Source: Phil1 sp964546125 (GTDB lineage: Bacteria; Bacillota; Clostridia; Christensenellales; CAG-138). From it: a stretch of DNA of 16,630 nucleotides. The notes beneath the pieces were generated by a model. That model had not been told where the DNA came from. It made no database searches and worked only from the letters and a program-made list of their open reading frames with translations. Positions within the stretch are counted from its first letter, which is position 1; every line of letters starts with the position of its first letter. Shown one piece after another: positions 6,428 to 14,122 of the stretch. The DNA lies in assembly GCA_964546125.1 (NCBI GenBank), contig CAZJIS010000040.1, positions 1-16,630 of the forward strand, written 5' to 3'. The translations under genes were made by a program, and so were the position numbers.

Positions 6428-6433
6428 TATAAT
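6428..6433 (+). promoter_or_regulatory. Candidate -10 of the peptidase/ABC operon promoter
   Basis: A consensus TATAAT lies 73 bases upstream of the dipeptidase ATG, but the -35 region (about 6405-6410, T-rich) matches poorly, so an activator may be needed. The leader then has a small GCCC/GGGC hairpin (6441-6452) and a 7-bp hairpin (6466-6472 with 6482-6488, one G-T pair) ending just before the GGGAGGG ribosome binding site at 6490-6496. Confidence 0.5.
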
Positions 6434-6506
6434 TCAAAGGGCCCTTGCGGGCACATAAAAGCAGGCGCATGCGCGGAATCTGCGTGCGCGGGAGGGAACA
6501 TCGGGC

Positions 6507-7481
6507 ATGGCGCTCACCGGTTTTGTCGATCTTCATTGTGATACCATCGTGTGCGAAGTGATGAAAAGCCGCGGCCGAAAACGGCTGCGCAGCAATCCCG
6601 CGGGGCAGCTCGACCTCATGCGCCTCAAAAAGGCGGGCGCGCTCGTGCAGGCGTTCGCGCTGTTCATCGAGAGGGATGGTTTCGAGCGCGGCTATACGGA
6701 CGAGCCCCTAACGCCGTGGGAATTCTTTTTGCATGCGGCGGGCTGGTATGAGCGCGAGCTTGCGGACAACACGGATCTTCTCGCGCCGGTGCTCGCCTAT
6801 GGAGATATCGCGGCGGCCGCGGCTTGCGGCAAGATCGGCGCGCTGCTCACGGTGGAGGATGCGATGCCGCTTGCGGGCGACCTCGCGCGCCTTGAGGAGA
6901 TGTTCCGCCGCGGCGTGCGGCTCATCACCCTTACTTGGAACCATGAAAACAGCCTCGGTTTCCCCAATGCCACCGCGCCCGGGGCGGGGCTCAAGCCGTT
7001 TGGCATCGAGGCGCTCGCGCGCATGAACGAGCTTGGCATCGTCGCGGACGTTTCGCACCTTTCCGATGCGGGCTTTTGGGATGTTGCAAAGCATGCGAAA
7101 AAACCGTTCGTCGCTTCCCATTCAAACGCGCGCGCGCTGTGCCCCGCGATGCGCAACCTCACCGACGATATGCTGCGCGCCCTTGCAAAAAACGGCGGCG
7201 TCACGGGGCTCAATTACGCTTCATACTTTCTCACCGAGAACGGCCATTATACTTACACGATGGACCTCGTGCGCAACGCGCGCTACATCGCCGATGTGGC
7301 GGGGGTCGAAACGGTGGCCCTCGGCAGCGATTTTGACGGCATCGGCAGCACCCTCGAATTTGGGGATTGCGCGGGCGTGCCGCTTCTTAAAGAGGCCCTG
7401 CACCGCGTGTTCACCGCGCGCGAGGTAGACCTTATCACCCACCGCAACGCGCTGCGCGTGCTGCGCGATAATCTTTCTTAA
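6507..7481 (+). CDS. Membrane dipeptidase (peptidase family M19)
   Basis: The 324-residue enzyme has the renal-dipeptidase fold signature. Expected zinc ligands are His10 and Asp12 (DLHCDT), Glu117 (LLTVEDAMPL), His184 (DVSHLSD) and His205 (ASHSNAR), and the conserved GSDFDG is at 273-278. M19 enzymes split dipeptides, often with a broad range including D-residues. No signal peptide is seen, so it should be cytosolic despite the family name. The ATG at 6507 has GGGAGGG ten bases upstream. It heads the seven-gene plus-strand run, 50 bases before the first M42 gene, and probably acts on dipeptides released by the downstream aminopeptidases. Confidence 0.92.
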   Translation: MALTGFVDLHCDTIVCEVMKSRGRKRLRSNPAGQLDLMRLKKAGALVQAFALFIERDGFERGYTDEPLTPWEFFLHAAGWYERELADNTDLLAPVLAYGDIAAAAACGKIGALLTVEDAMPLAGDLARLEEMFRRGVRLITLTWNHENSLGFPNATAPGAGLKPFGIEALARMNELGIVADVSHLSDAGFWDVAKHAKKPFVASHSNARALCPAMRNLTDDMLRALAKNGGVTGLNYASYFLTENGHYTYTMDLVRNARYIADVAGVETVALGSDFDGIGSTLEFGDCAGVPLLKEALHRVFTAREVDLITHRNALRVLRDNLS

Positions 7482-7531
7482 TAAAATAAAAATAAGGTTT
7501 TTCAGAGTATCGAAACAAAGGAGAAAACGCT

Positions 7532-8578
7532 ATGGATGTATTTGAGGCGCTGTCCGCTTTGACAACCACGCCGGGCGTGACGGGCAACGAGTCCGCCGTG
7601 TCCGAGGTGCTCAAAGGGTATTTCAGGGCCTACACGGACGATGTGTTCACAGACGCTGTGGGCAACACCTTCGCACGCATCGGCGAGAGCGGGCCGACTT
7701 TGCTCGTGATGGCGCATGTGGACGAGGTGGGCATGATGGTCACCTCGATTGAAGACAACGGCATGCTGCGCCTTCGCTCGGTGGCGGGCGTCGATCCGCG
7801 CGTGCTGCCGGGCAGCGAGGTGGTCGTCTACGGCAAGCGGGCGATTCCGGCCGTTATGGGCGCGGTTCCGCCCCACCTGCAGCAGGCGGGCGACGCGAAG
7901 AAGGCCTACACCGCGGACGATCTTGTCTGCGACACGGGCCTTGCGGCCAAGGAAGTGCGCGCGCTTGTGAACGTCGGCGATAACGTCACATTCCGCCTCG
8001 CGCCGCCGATGAAGCTCAAGAACAACATCGTCGCGGGCAAGACCTTCGACGACCGCGCCTGTGTCGCGATGATGCTCGAGGCGATGGACATTCTAAAATC
8101 CCGCAAGCTCAACTGCCGCGTGGTCTTTTGCGGCTCGGTGCAGGAGGAGAGCGGGGGATTGGGCGCCGCTTCCGGCGGCTATAACATCAAGCCGGATATC
8201 GCGATCGCCATCGACGTATGCCACGCGCCCACGCCCGGCACAAAGCAGTTCGACACGGTCGAACTCGACCATGCCTCCATTACCCGCGGCGGGAACATCC
8301 ACCCCAGGGTGTTCGACATGATCGCGGCTTCCGCCGACGAGCAGAACATCCCCTGGGAAACCGATGTCGCAGCGGGCGCAACGGGAACGGACGCGTGGAG
8401 CTTGCAGATCCTCGAGGGGGGCATCCCCTGCGGGCTCGTTTCGCTGCCGCTTCGCTATATGCACACGAGCGTGGAGGTCATTTCCCTCGACACACTGAAA
8501 AACTGCGCCAAGATCATCGCCGGCGTCGCCGCGGAGCTCGGTGCGGATTGGGAGGAAAAGCTATGCTTGGACGACTAG
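7532..8578 (+). CDS. M42-family metallo-aminopeptidase, paralogue 1
   Basis: The 348-residue protein is an M42 (TET/glutamyl aminopeptidase/endoglucanase-type) di-metal peptidase. Expected metal and catalytic residues are His62 and Asp64 (AHVDEVG), the Asp173-Asp174 pair (FDDRAC), Glu205-Glu206 (VQEES), Asp228 (AIDVCHAP) and His311 (YMHTS). M42 enzymes form dodecameric tetrahedral shells that trim peptides from the N terminus. This copy is the most divergent of the three: VQEESGGLGAA replaces the common VQEEVGLRGA, and it has Asp in the specificity-linked IDV position. The ATG at 7532 has AAAGGAG upstream. Its end overlaps the next paralogue by 16 bases. Confidence 0.92.
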   Translation: MDVFEALSALTTTPGVTGNESAVSEVLKGYFRAYTDDVFTDAVGNTFARIGESGPTLLVMAHVDEVGMMVTSIEDNGMLRLRSVAGVDPRVLPGSEVVVYGKRAIPAVMGAVPPHLQQAGDAKKAYTADDLVCDTGLAAKEVRALVNVGDNVTFRLAPPMKLKNNIVAGKTFDDRACVAMMLEAMDILKSRKLNCRVVFCGSVQEESGGLGAASGGYNIKPDIAIAIDVCHAPTPGTKQFDTVELDHASITRGGNIHPRVFDMIAASADEQNIPWETDVAAGATGTDAWSLQILEGGIPCGLVSLPLRYMHTSVEVISLDTLKNCAKIIAGVAAELGADWEEKLCLDD

Positions 8579-9582
8579 AGGAACTCACCAACATCTATGG
8601 CGTATCCGGCGACGAGGGCCGTGTGCGCAGGTACATTAAAACGGTGCTCGACGGGATGGGCCTTAAGCACAAAACCGACGCGATGGGCAACCTCATCGTC
8701 CACAAACAGGGGGCGGGCCGCCGCGTGATGGTCTGCGCCCATATGGACGAGGTGGGCATGGTCGCGCGCGGCGTGCTCGACAACGGCCTGATCGCCTATG
8801 AACAGGTCGGCCTCGACCCGCGCGTGGTCATCTCCAAGCGCGTTGTCGTCGGCCCGGACGATGTGCCCGGCGTCATCGGCGCGAAGGCCATCCACCTGCA
8901 AAGCAGGGATGATCTTGGCCGCGCGCTGCCGCACAGCGAGCTTTACGTCGACATCGGCGCGAAGGATCGGGCTGACGCCCTTAAATATGTGAAGCCCGGC
9001 GATTATATTTGCTTCACCACGAAGTTTGAGCGCCTCGGCGAAGACACGCTCAAGGCAAAGGCGCTGGACGACCGCATCGGCTGCGCGATTTTACTCGAGC
9101 TTTTGAAAAACGATTATGAATGCGACCTGTGGGCGGTGTTCACCGTGCAGGAGGAAATCGGCCTGCGCGGCGCAAAGGCCGCCGTGCATACGGCGGCGCC
9201 CGATGTGGCGCTGGTGCTCGAGGGCACGACCGCCAACGACATGCCTAAGGCGCGCGATCATGAATACGTCACCAAAATGGGCTGCGGCCCTGCGATCACC
9301 TTCATGGACGGCGGCACGGTGACGCGCCCCAAGATGTTCCGCGCGCTGCAGCAAACGGCAAAGGAGGCGGGCATCCCCTACCAGCTCCGCCAGGGCAGCC
9401 GCGGCGGCACGGACGGCGGCGCGATCAATAAGGCGCTCGACGGCTGCGTCGTGGGCGGCATCAGCGTGGGCTGCCGTTACATCCACTCCCCGGCAAGCCT
9501 TGCGTCGGCGATGGACATTCAAAATGCCTATCGGCTTGCAGACGCTTTCCTCAGGACCAAAAAATTCGACGAGGTGCTTTGA
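8563..9582 (+). CDS. M42-family metallo-aminopeptidase, paralogue 2
   Basis: The 339-residue M42 peptidase keeps His60 and Asp62 (CAHMDEVG), Asp169-Asp170 (LDDRIG), Glu197-Glu198 (VQEEIGLRG) and His308 (YIHSP). At the position of the second carboxylate ligand it has Glu220 (LEGTTANDMP), where the other two paralogues have Asp; Glu is also known there in the family. The ATG at 8563 lies inside the end of paralogue 1 and has GGAGG seven bases upstream. The same frame is open far upstream to 8218, but that stretch is an out-of-frame reading of paralogue 1 and is excluded. The gap to paralogue 3 is two bases. It would act on peptide N termini in the cytosol, probably with a different residue preference from its neighbours. 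Confidence 0.93.
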   Translation: MLGRLEELTNIYGVSGDEGRVRRYIKTVLDGMGLKHKTDAMGNLIVHKQGAGRRVMVCAHMDEVGMVARGVLDNGLIAYEQVGLDPRVVISKRVVVGPDDVPGVIGAKAIHLQSRDDLGRALPHSELYVDIGAKDRADALKYVKPGDYICFTTKFERLGEDTLKAKALDDRIGCAILLELLKNDYECDLWAVFTVQEEIGLRGAKAAVHTAAPDVALVLEGTTANDMPKARDHEYVTKMGCGPAITFMDGGTVTRPKMFRALQQTAKEAGIPYQLRQGSRGGTDGGAINKALDGCVVGGISVGCRYIHSPASLASAMDIQNAYRLADAFLRTKKFDEVL

Positions 9583-9584
9583 TT

Positions 9585-10586
9585 ATGGATAACATGACGC
9601 TCGAAAAAATACTCACCACCTTTGGCCCCACCGGCCATGAGGACACGATCAGCGAAGTTTTGCGCGATATGGTCGCCCCCCATGCCGATGAAGTTTACAA
9701 CGATAAGCTTGGCAACCTCATCGCCCTCAAGCGCGGCGTTTCGGGCAAAAAGATTTTGCTCACCGCGCACATGGATCAAATCGGCCTCATCGTCGTCGCC
9801 ATCGATGAAAAAGGCTTCCTGCGCGTTTCAAACGTGGGCGGCGTGAACCCGGCGCTCTCTGTCGGCCACCAGGTGGTGTTCGGCAACGGCACGCGCGGCG
9901 CGGTCTATATGGAGCGCACAGAAAAAGGGCTTGCGGAGCTTAAGATGAGCAACCTCTTCATCGACATTGGCGCCGAGAGCCGCGAAGAGGCGGAAAAGCT
10001 CGTTTCCATCGGCGATATGTGCATTTTCGCGGGCCGTTTCGCGCAGATGGGCAACCGAATTTCCTGCTCGACGCTCGATGACCGCATCTGCTGCGCGGTG
10101 CTTGTGGAGGCGATCAAACAAGCCAAGAGCGAACACGATGTATATTATGTCTTTACCGTGCAGGAGGAAGTGGGGCTTCGCGGCGCGGGTACCGCGGCCT
10201 ATGCGATTGAGCCGGACCTGGGCATCAGCCTCGATGTGACCGGCACGGGCGACCTGCCCGAGGCGCTGCCGATGGCCGTCGAAATCGGCAAGGGCCCGAC
10301 CGTCAAGGTGATGGATTCCTCCGTCATCGTGCCGCCGGTCGTGCGCACATTCATGGAACGCGCGGCCGAAGAGGCGGGCATCCCCTTCCAGCGCGAAGTG
10401 CTGCGCGCGGGCGGCACCGACACCGGCGCCGTGCAAAGGACGCGCGGCGGCGTGCTCGCGGGGTGCATCTCCATCGGCACGCGCTACATCCACTCGCCCG
10501 TTGAAACCTGCGACAGGCGCGATTTTGACAACGCGGTCAAACTGCTGTGCGCCTGCCTTGCCCAAAAGGAGCTGCCGCACAAATGA
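9585..10586 (+). CDS. M42-family metallo-aminopeptidase, paralogue 3
   Basis: The 333-residue M42 peptidase keeps His62 and Asp64 (AHMDQIG), Asp165-Asp166 (LDDRIC), Glu194-Glu195 (VQEEVGLRG), Asp217 (SLDVTGTGD) and His303 (YIHSP). AHMDQIG has Gln where the other two have Glu, next to the metal site. The ATG at 9585 is preferred with GAGGTG eight bases upstream; a TTG at 9579 overlapping the previous stop is possible. Its stop overlaps the next start as ATGA, so the two are coupled. Three adjacent non-identical M42 genes suggest either three specificities or a mixed complex. Confidence 0.92.
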   Translation: MDNMTLEKILTTFGPTGHEDTISEVLRDMVAPHADEVYNDKLGNLIALKRGVSGKKILLTAHMDQIGLIVVAIDEKGFLRVSNVGGVNPALSVGHQVVFGNGTRGAVYMERTEKGLAELKMSNLFIDIGAESREEAEKLVSIGDMCIFAGRFAQMGNRISCSTLDDRICCAVLVEAIKQAKSEHDVYYVFTVQEEVGLRGAGTAAYAIEPDLGISLDVTGTGDLPEALPMAVEIGKGPTVKVMDSSVIVPPVVRTFMERAAEEAGIPFQREVLRAGGTDTGAVQRTRGGVLAGCISIGTRYIHSPVETCDRRDFDNAVKLLCACLAQKELPHK

Positions 10587-12373
10587 TTGCAGAGCGTATT
10601 GCGCGCCTGCGGGCGCTGATGGAGGCGCATGGCCTCGCAGCTTATTATGTGCCCACGGATGATTTCCATTTAAGCGAATATGTGGGCGATCATTTCCGGG
10701 CGCGCGTATACCTCACCGGGTTTACCGGCTCGGCGGGAACGCTTGTCGTCACGCCGCACGAGGCGCTGCTTTGGGTGGATTCGCGCTATTTCATCCAAAG
10801 CGCGCAGCAAACGGCGGGCGCGCCCATCACCCTCATGAAAGTGGGCGAGGAGGGCGTGCCCACCATCGTCCAATATCTCGCGCAGAATTTGCCTGAGGGT
10901 TCGGCGCTCGGCTTTGACGGGCGCACGGTCAGCGCGCAATGGGCGCTGCGCATGCAGGCGGCGCTTGCAAATAAGCGCATCGCGCTCGACCCGGCGCTCG
11001 ATCTCGTCGGCGAGATCTGGCAAAACAGGCCCCCGCTGCCCGAGGGCCGCGTGTGGGTGCTCGCCGATGAATACGCGGGGCAGGGCGCCGCCCAAAAGCT
11101 CCGGGAGCTTCGCGCCGTTATGGAGCAAAAGGACGCAGACGCGCATGTGGTGGCGGCGCTTGACGACATTGCCTGGCTGCTCAACATCCGGGGGGACGAT
11201 GTGCGCCACACCCCCGTTGCGCTCTGCTACCTCATTGTGGAGCGCGAGCGGGCCTATCTTTTCATCGATGAGAAAAAGCTCGGTGAGGCCGTGAAGACTT
11301 ACCTCGATGCGCTCGGCGTTTCGGTGCTGCCCTATGGCGAAGTGTATGCGTTCGCCCGCCGCTATGGCGAGGGCGCATCGGTGCTAGTCTCGGGCGAGCG
11401 CGTCAACTACACGCTTTATGATATCATTGCCGCCAACGCCATCATCGTCGACGCGCCAAACCCCGCAACCCTTAAAAAAGCCATGAAGAACCCGGTCGAG
11501 GTCGAGAACATGCGCCGCGCGCATGTCAAGGATGGCCTTGCGCTCACGCGCTTTATCAAATGGGCCAAAGAGAATGCGGGCCAAACGGGGATGACCGAAC
11601 TCTCCGCCGGCGCCTATCTCGATGCGCTGCGCATGGAGCAGCCCGGCTGCCTGGGGCTGAGCTTTGACACGATCTGCGCTTATGGCGCGCACGCGGCGCT
11701 GCCGCATTACGCGGCGACGCCTGAAACCTCGGTTCAAATCGAACCGCGCGGCCTCTTGCTCGTCGATTCCGGCGGGCAGTATCTCGAGGGGACAACCGAT
11801 GTGACGCGCACCTTTGCGGTGGGCGAAGTGAGCGCCGAACAAAAGAAGCATTTTGCCTTGGTGCTGCGCGGCATGCTCGCGCTTGCCAACGCCCGCTTCC
11901 TTTACGGCTGCCGCGGCGCGAACCTCGACATACTCTGCTGCGCGCCGCTTTGGGAGCAGAAGCTCGGCTGCAAGCACAGCACGGGGCATGGCGTCGGCTA
12001 TCTTCTTGGCGTGCACGAGGGGCCGAACAACTTCCGCTGGAAGCTCGAGGGCGAAAAGATTTCCTCGGTCATACTTGAGGAGGGCATGATCACCTCCGAC
12101 GAGCCGGGCCTCTATTTCGAAGGGGCCTATGGCATCCGCACGGAAAACCTCATCGTGTGCAGGCGGGATGAAAAGAACGAATTCGGCCAGTTTATGAGCT
12201 TTGAAACGCTCACCTGCGCGCCCATCGACCTCGATTGCATTGACCCCGCGCTTTTGAACGAAGCGGAGAAGAGGCAGCTCAACGCCTACCATGCGTTTGT
12301 GTTTGAGCGGCTTGCGCCGCTGATGAACCGCGAGGAACGCGAGTGGCTGCGTAAATATACACGCAGCATCTGA
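10583..12373 (+). CDS. Aminopeptidase P-type X-Pro aminopeptidase (M24B), three-domain form
   Basis: The 596-residue enzyme has two creatinase-like N-terminal domains and a C-terminal pita-bread catalytic domain, the size of the long aminopeptidase P form rather than the ~440-residue PepP. Metal ligands fit Asp395 (LLVDSGG), Asp406 (TTDVTRTF), His469 (STGHGVGY), Glu507 (SDEPGLY) and Glu521 (RTENLIV), with GVHEGP near 480. It releases the N-terminal residue from peptides with Pro in second position, a bond most aminopeptidases cannot cut, so it complements the M42 enzymes upstream. The start overlaps the previous stop as ATGA and AGGAG lies about 12 bases upstream. It is separated from the ABC gene by six bases. 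Confidence 0.93.
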   Translation: MIAERIARLRALMEAHGLAAYYVPTDDFHLSEYVGDHFRARVYLTGFTGSAGTLVVTPHEALLWVDSRYFIQSAQQTAGAPITLMKVGEEGVPTIVQYLAQNLPEGSALGFDGRTVSAQWALRMQAALANKRIALDPALDLVGEIWQNRPPLPEGRVWVLADEYAGQGAAQKLRELRAVMEQKDADAHVVAALDDIAWLLNIRGDDVRHTPVALCYLIVERERAYLFIDEKKLGEAVKTYLDALGVSVLPYGEVYAFARRYGEGASVLVSGERVNYTLYDIIAANAIIVDAPNPATLKKAMKNPVEVENMRRAHVKDGLALTRFIKWAKENAGQTGMTELSAGAYLDALRMEQPGCLGLSFDTICAYGAHAALPHYAATPETSVQIEPRGLLLVDSGGQYLEGTTDVTRTFAVGEVSAEQKKHFALVLRGMLALANARFLYGCRGANLDILCCAPLWEQKLGCKHSTGHGVGYLLGVHEGPNNFRWKLEGEKISSVILEEGMITSDEPGLYFEGAYGIRTENLIVCRRDEKNEFGQFMSFETLTCAPIDLDCIDPALLNEAEKRQLNAYHAFVFERLAPLMNREEREWLRKYTRSI

Positions 12374-12379
12374 CGCGGC

Positions 12380-14122
12380 ATGGGCATTTATAAGGGCTAT
12401 TTCGGGCGGTATAAAACTTCCTTCTTCGCGGCGGTATTCTGCGTGGCATGCGAGGCGGTGTGCGACCTCTTGGGCCCCACCATCATGGCGCGCATCATCA
12501 ACGAGGGCATCGAACGCGCGAGCATGCAAAGCGTTTTGAAACACGGCGGATGGATGCTTTTAATCGCGTCGCTTGGCGCGGTGTTCGCCGTTTCGCGGAG
12601 CATGCTCTCCAGCCGCGTTTCCCAGCGGCTGGGAGCGGACTTGCGCTACGACCTGTTTGCAAAGATCATGCGCTTCTCGGAGCAGGCGGCGGATCAAATT
12701 CAGAGCGGCTCGCTGATCACGCGCCTCACGAATGACGTGCAGCAAATCACGCAGTTCGTCAACGGCAGCATGCGCATTTTCTTCAAAGCGCCGGTCACCT
12801 GCATCGGCAGCATCGTGCTTGCAGCCCTTTTGAACCCCGGGTTGTCGCTGATCATGTATACGGTGGTCGGCATCGTCGCCTTGTGCATCGTGGTGAGCAT
12901 GCGCCTTTCCTACCCGCGCTACGGAAAATTGCAGCAGGCGATGGACAGGCTCAATTCCGTCGTGCAGGAATACCTCATCGGTATTCGGCTCGTGAAAGCC
13001 TTTGGAACATACGATTCCGAAAAGAAGCGCTTTGGGGAAGCCAACGATGAATTGATGAAAAAAGGCGTTTCGGCGCAGATCATCATCACGTTCATTTCGC
13101 CGATCATGACGCTTTCGGTGGGCCTTGGCACAGTGCTTGCCATTTGGCTTGGCGCAAAGCAGACCGTTGCGGGCTTCACCGAGCCGGGCGATGTTTCGGC
13201 CTTTACCATTTACATGGCGCAAATATTGACTTCGCTTTTGATGATCACCAACATATTCAATGTATTCGTGCGCACGAAGGCCTCCAACCGGCGCGTGCTC
13301 GAGGTGTTCGCGGGCGGGGAGGATTTCGTCCCCGCGGGCGCGGAAGTTCCCGGCGCGCGGCTCACCGGCGGCGTTACGTTCTCAAACGTGACCTTTGCTT
13401 ACCCCGGAAGCTCGGGGGAGCCGGTCATCAAAGACCTGTCCTTCTCGATCGGCGAGGCGCAAACGCTCGCGATCATTGGCCCGACGGGCAGCGGCAAATC
13501 GACGATCGCCTGGCTCTTGATGCGCTTTTATGATGCAGACGGCGGCAGCATCTCGATCGGCGGGCAAAACATCGCAAAAGCCGATCCCGCCGTTGTGCGC
13601 GCGAGCGTAGCGATCGTGCCGCAAAAACCCACGCTCTTTTCGGGAACCGTTCGAAGCAACCTCTTGTGGGGCGACGGCGGCGCTTCGGATGAAAAGCTCG
13701 CCCGCGCGCTCTCCACCGCGCAGGCCGATTTTGTGCTTTCGATGCCCGAAGGCATTGAAAGCGCGCTCGGCAGCGGGGGGGTGAATATTTCGGGCGGGCA
13801 GAAGCAGCGCGTGTCCATCGCCCGCGCGCTTGTGAAAAATGCGCCCGTGCTCATTTTAGACGATGCGACCAGCGCGCTCGACGCCGTGACCGAGGCGCGC
13901 CTCAAGCGCCGCCTCATGCGCGATGTGAACAGCACGCTCATCCTCATCACGCAACGCTGCGCAACGGCAATGAGCGCCGATGCAATCCTCGTTCTTGAGG
14001 AAGGCCGCGCGGTGGGCTTTGGCACGCACGCCAAACTCATGCGCGAGTGCCGCGTCTATCAGGATATTTACCGCTCGCAGATCGAAAGCTCCGCGGCGCT
14101 GGAGGCGGGCTATGACGAATAA
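12380..14122 (+). CDS. ABC exporter half-transporter, degenerate-site subunit
   Basis: The 580-residue half-transporter has a six-helix exporter membrane domain (about 10-320) and an ATPase domain (about 340-575): Walker A GPTGSGKST (Lys373), signature SGGQ (471-474), Walker B ending LILDD. Two catalytic positions are changed: Asp495 replaces the catalytic Glu and Gln525 replaces the switch His (ITQRCAT). These changes mark the subunit whose own ATP site is weak in heterodimeric exporters such as TM287/288 and BmrCD. The ATG at 12380 follows the aminopeptidase P stop by six bases with no clear ribosome binding site, so it depends on coupling. It overlaps the partner gene by 11 bases. Substrate unknown; drugs, lipids and peptides are all possible. 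Confidence 0.93.
   Translation: MGIYKGYFGRYKTSFFAAVFCVACEAVCDLLGPTIMARIINEGIERASMQSVLKHGGWMLLIASLGAVFAVSRSMLSSRVSQRLGADLRYDLFAKIMRFSEQAADQIQSGSLITRLTNDVQQITQFVNGSMRIFFKAPVTCIGSIVLAALLNPGLSLIMYTVVGIVALCIVVSMRLSYPRYGKLQQAMDRLNSVVQEYLIGIRLVKAFGTYDSEKKRFGEANDELMKKGVSAQIIITFISPIMTLSVGLGTVLAIWLGAKQTVAGFTEPGDVSAFTIYMAQILTSLLMITNIFNVFVRTKASNRRVLEVFAGGEDFVPAGAEVPGARLTGGVTFSNVTFAYPGSSGEPVIKDLSFSIGEAQTLAIIGPTGSGKSTIAWLLMRFYDADGGSISIGGQNIAKADPAVVRASVAIVPQKPTLFSGTVRSNLLWGDGGASDEKLARALSTAQADFVLSMPEGIESALGSGGVNISGGQKQRVSIARALVKNAPVLILDDATSALDAVTEARLKRRLMRDVNSTLILITQRCATAMSADAILVLEEGRAVGFGTHAKLMRECRVYQDIYRSQIESSAALEAGYDE

Noticed and set aside
8218..8562. In-frame upstream extension of M42 paralogue 2
   Set aside because: The extension is an out-of-frame reading of paralogue 1 rich in Arg/His; the ATG at 8563 has a good ribosome binding site and matches family length.
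7532..10586. Assembly duplication as the cause of three M42 genes
   Set aside because: The three proteins differ throughout in sequence and length, so they are old paralogues and not a repeated assembly segment.
11384..12544. 386-codon minus-strand open frame across aminopeptidase P and the first ABC gene
   Set aside because: It lies opposite two well-supported genes, has low-complexity His/Arg/Ala composition and no recognisable domain. The same applies to the long minus-strand frames at 9828-10580 and 15075-15941.
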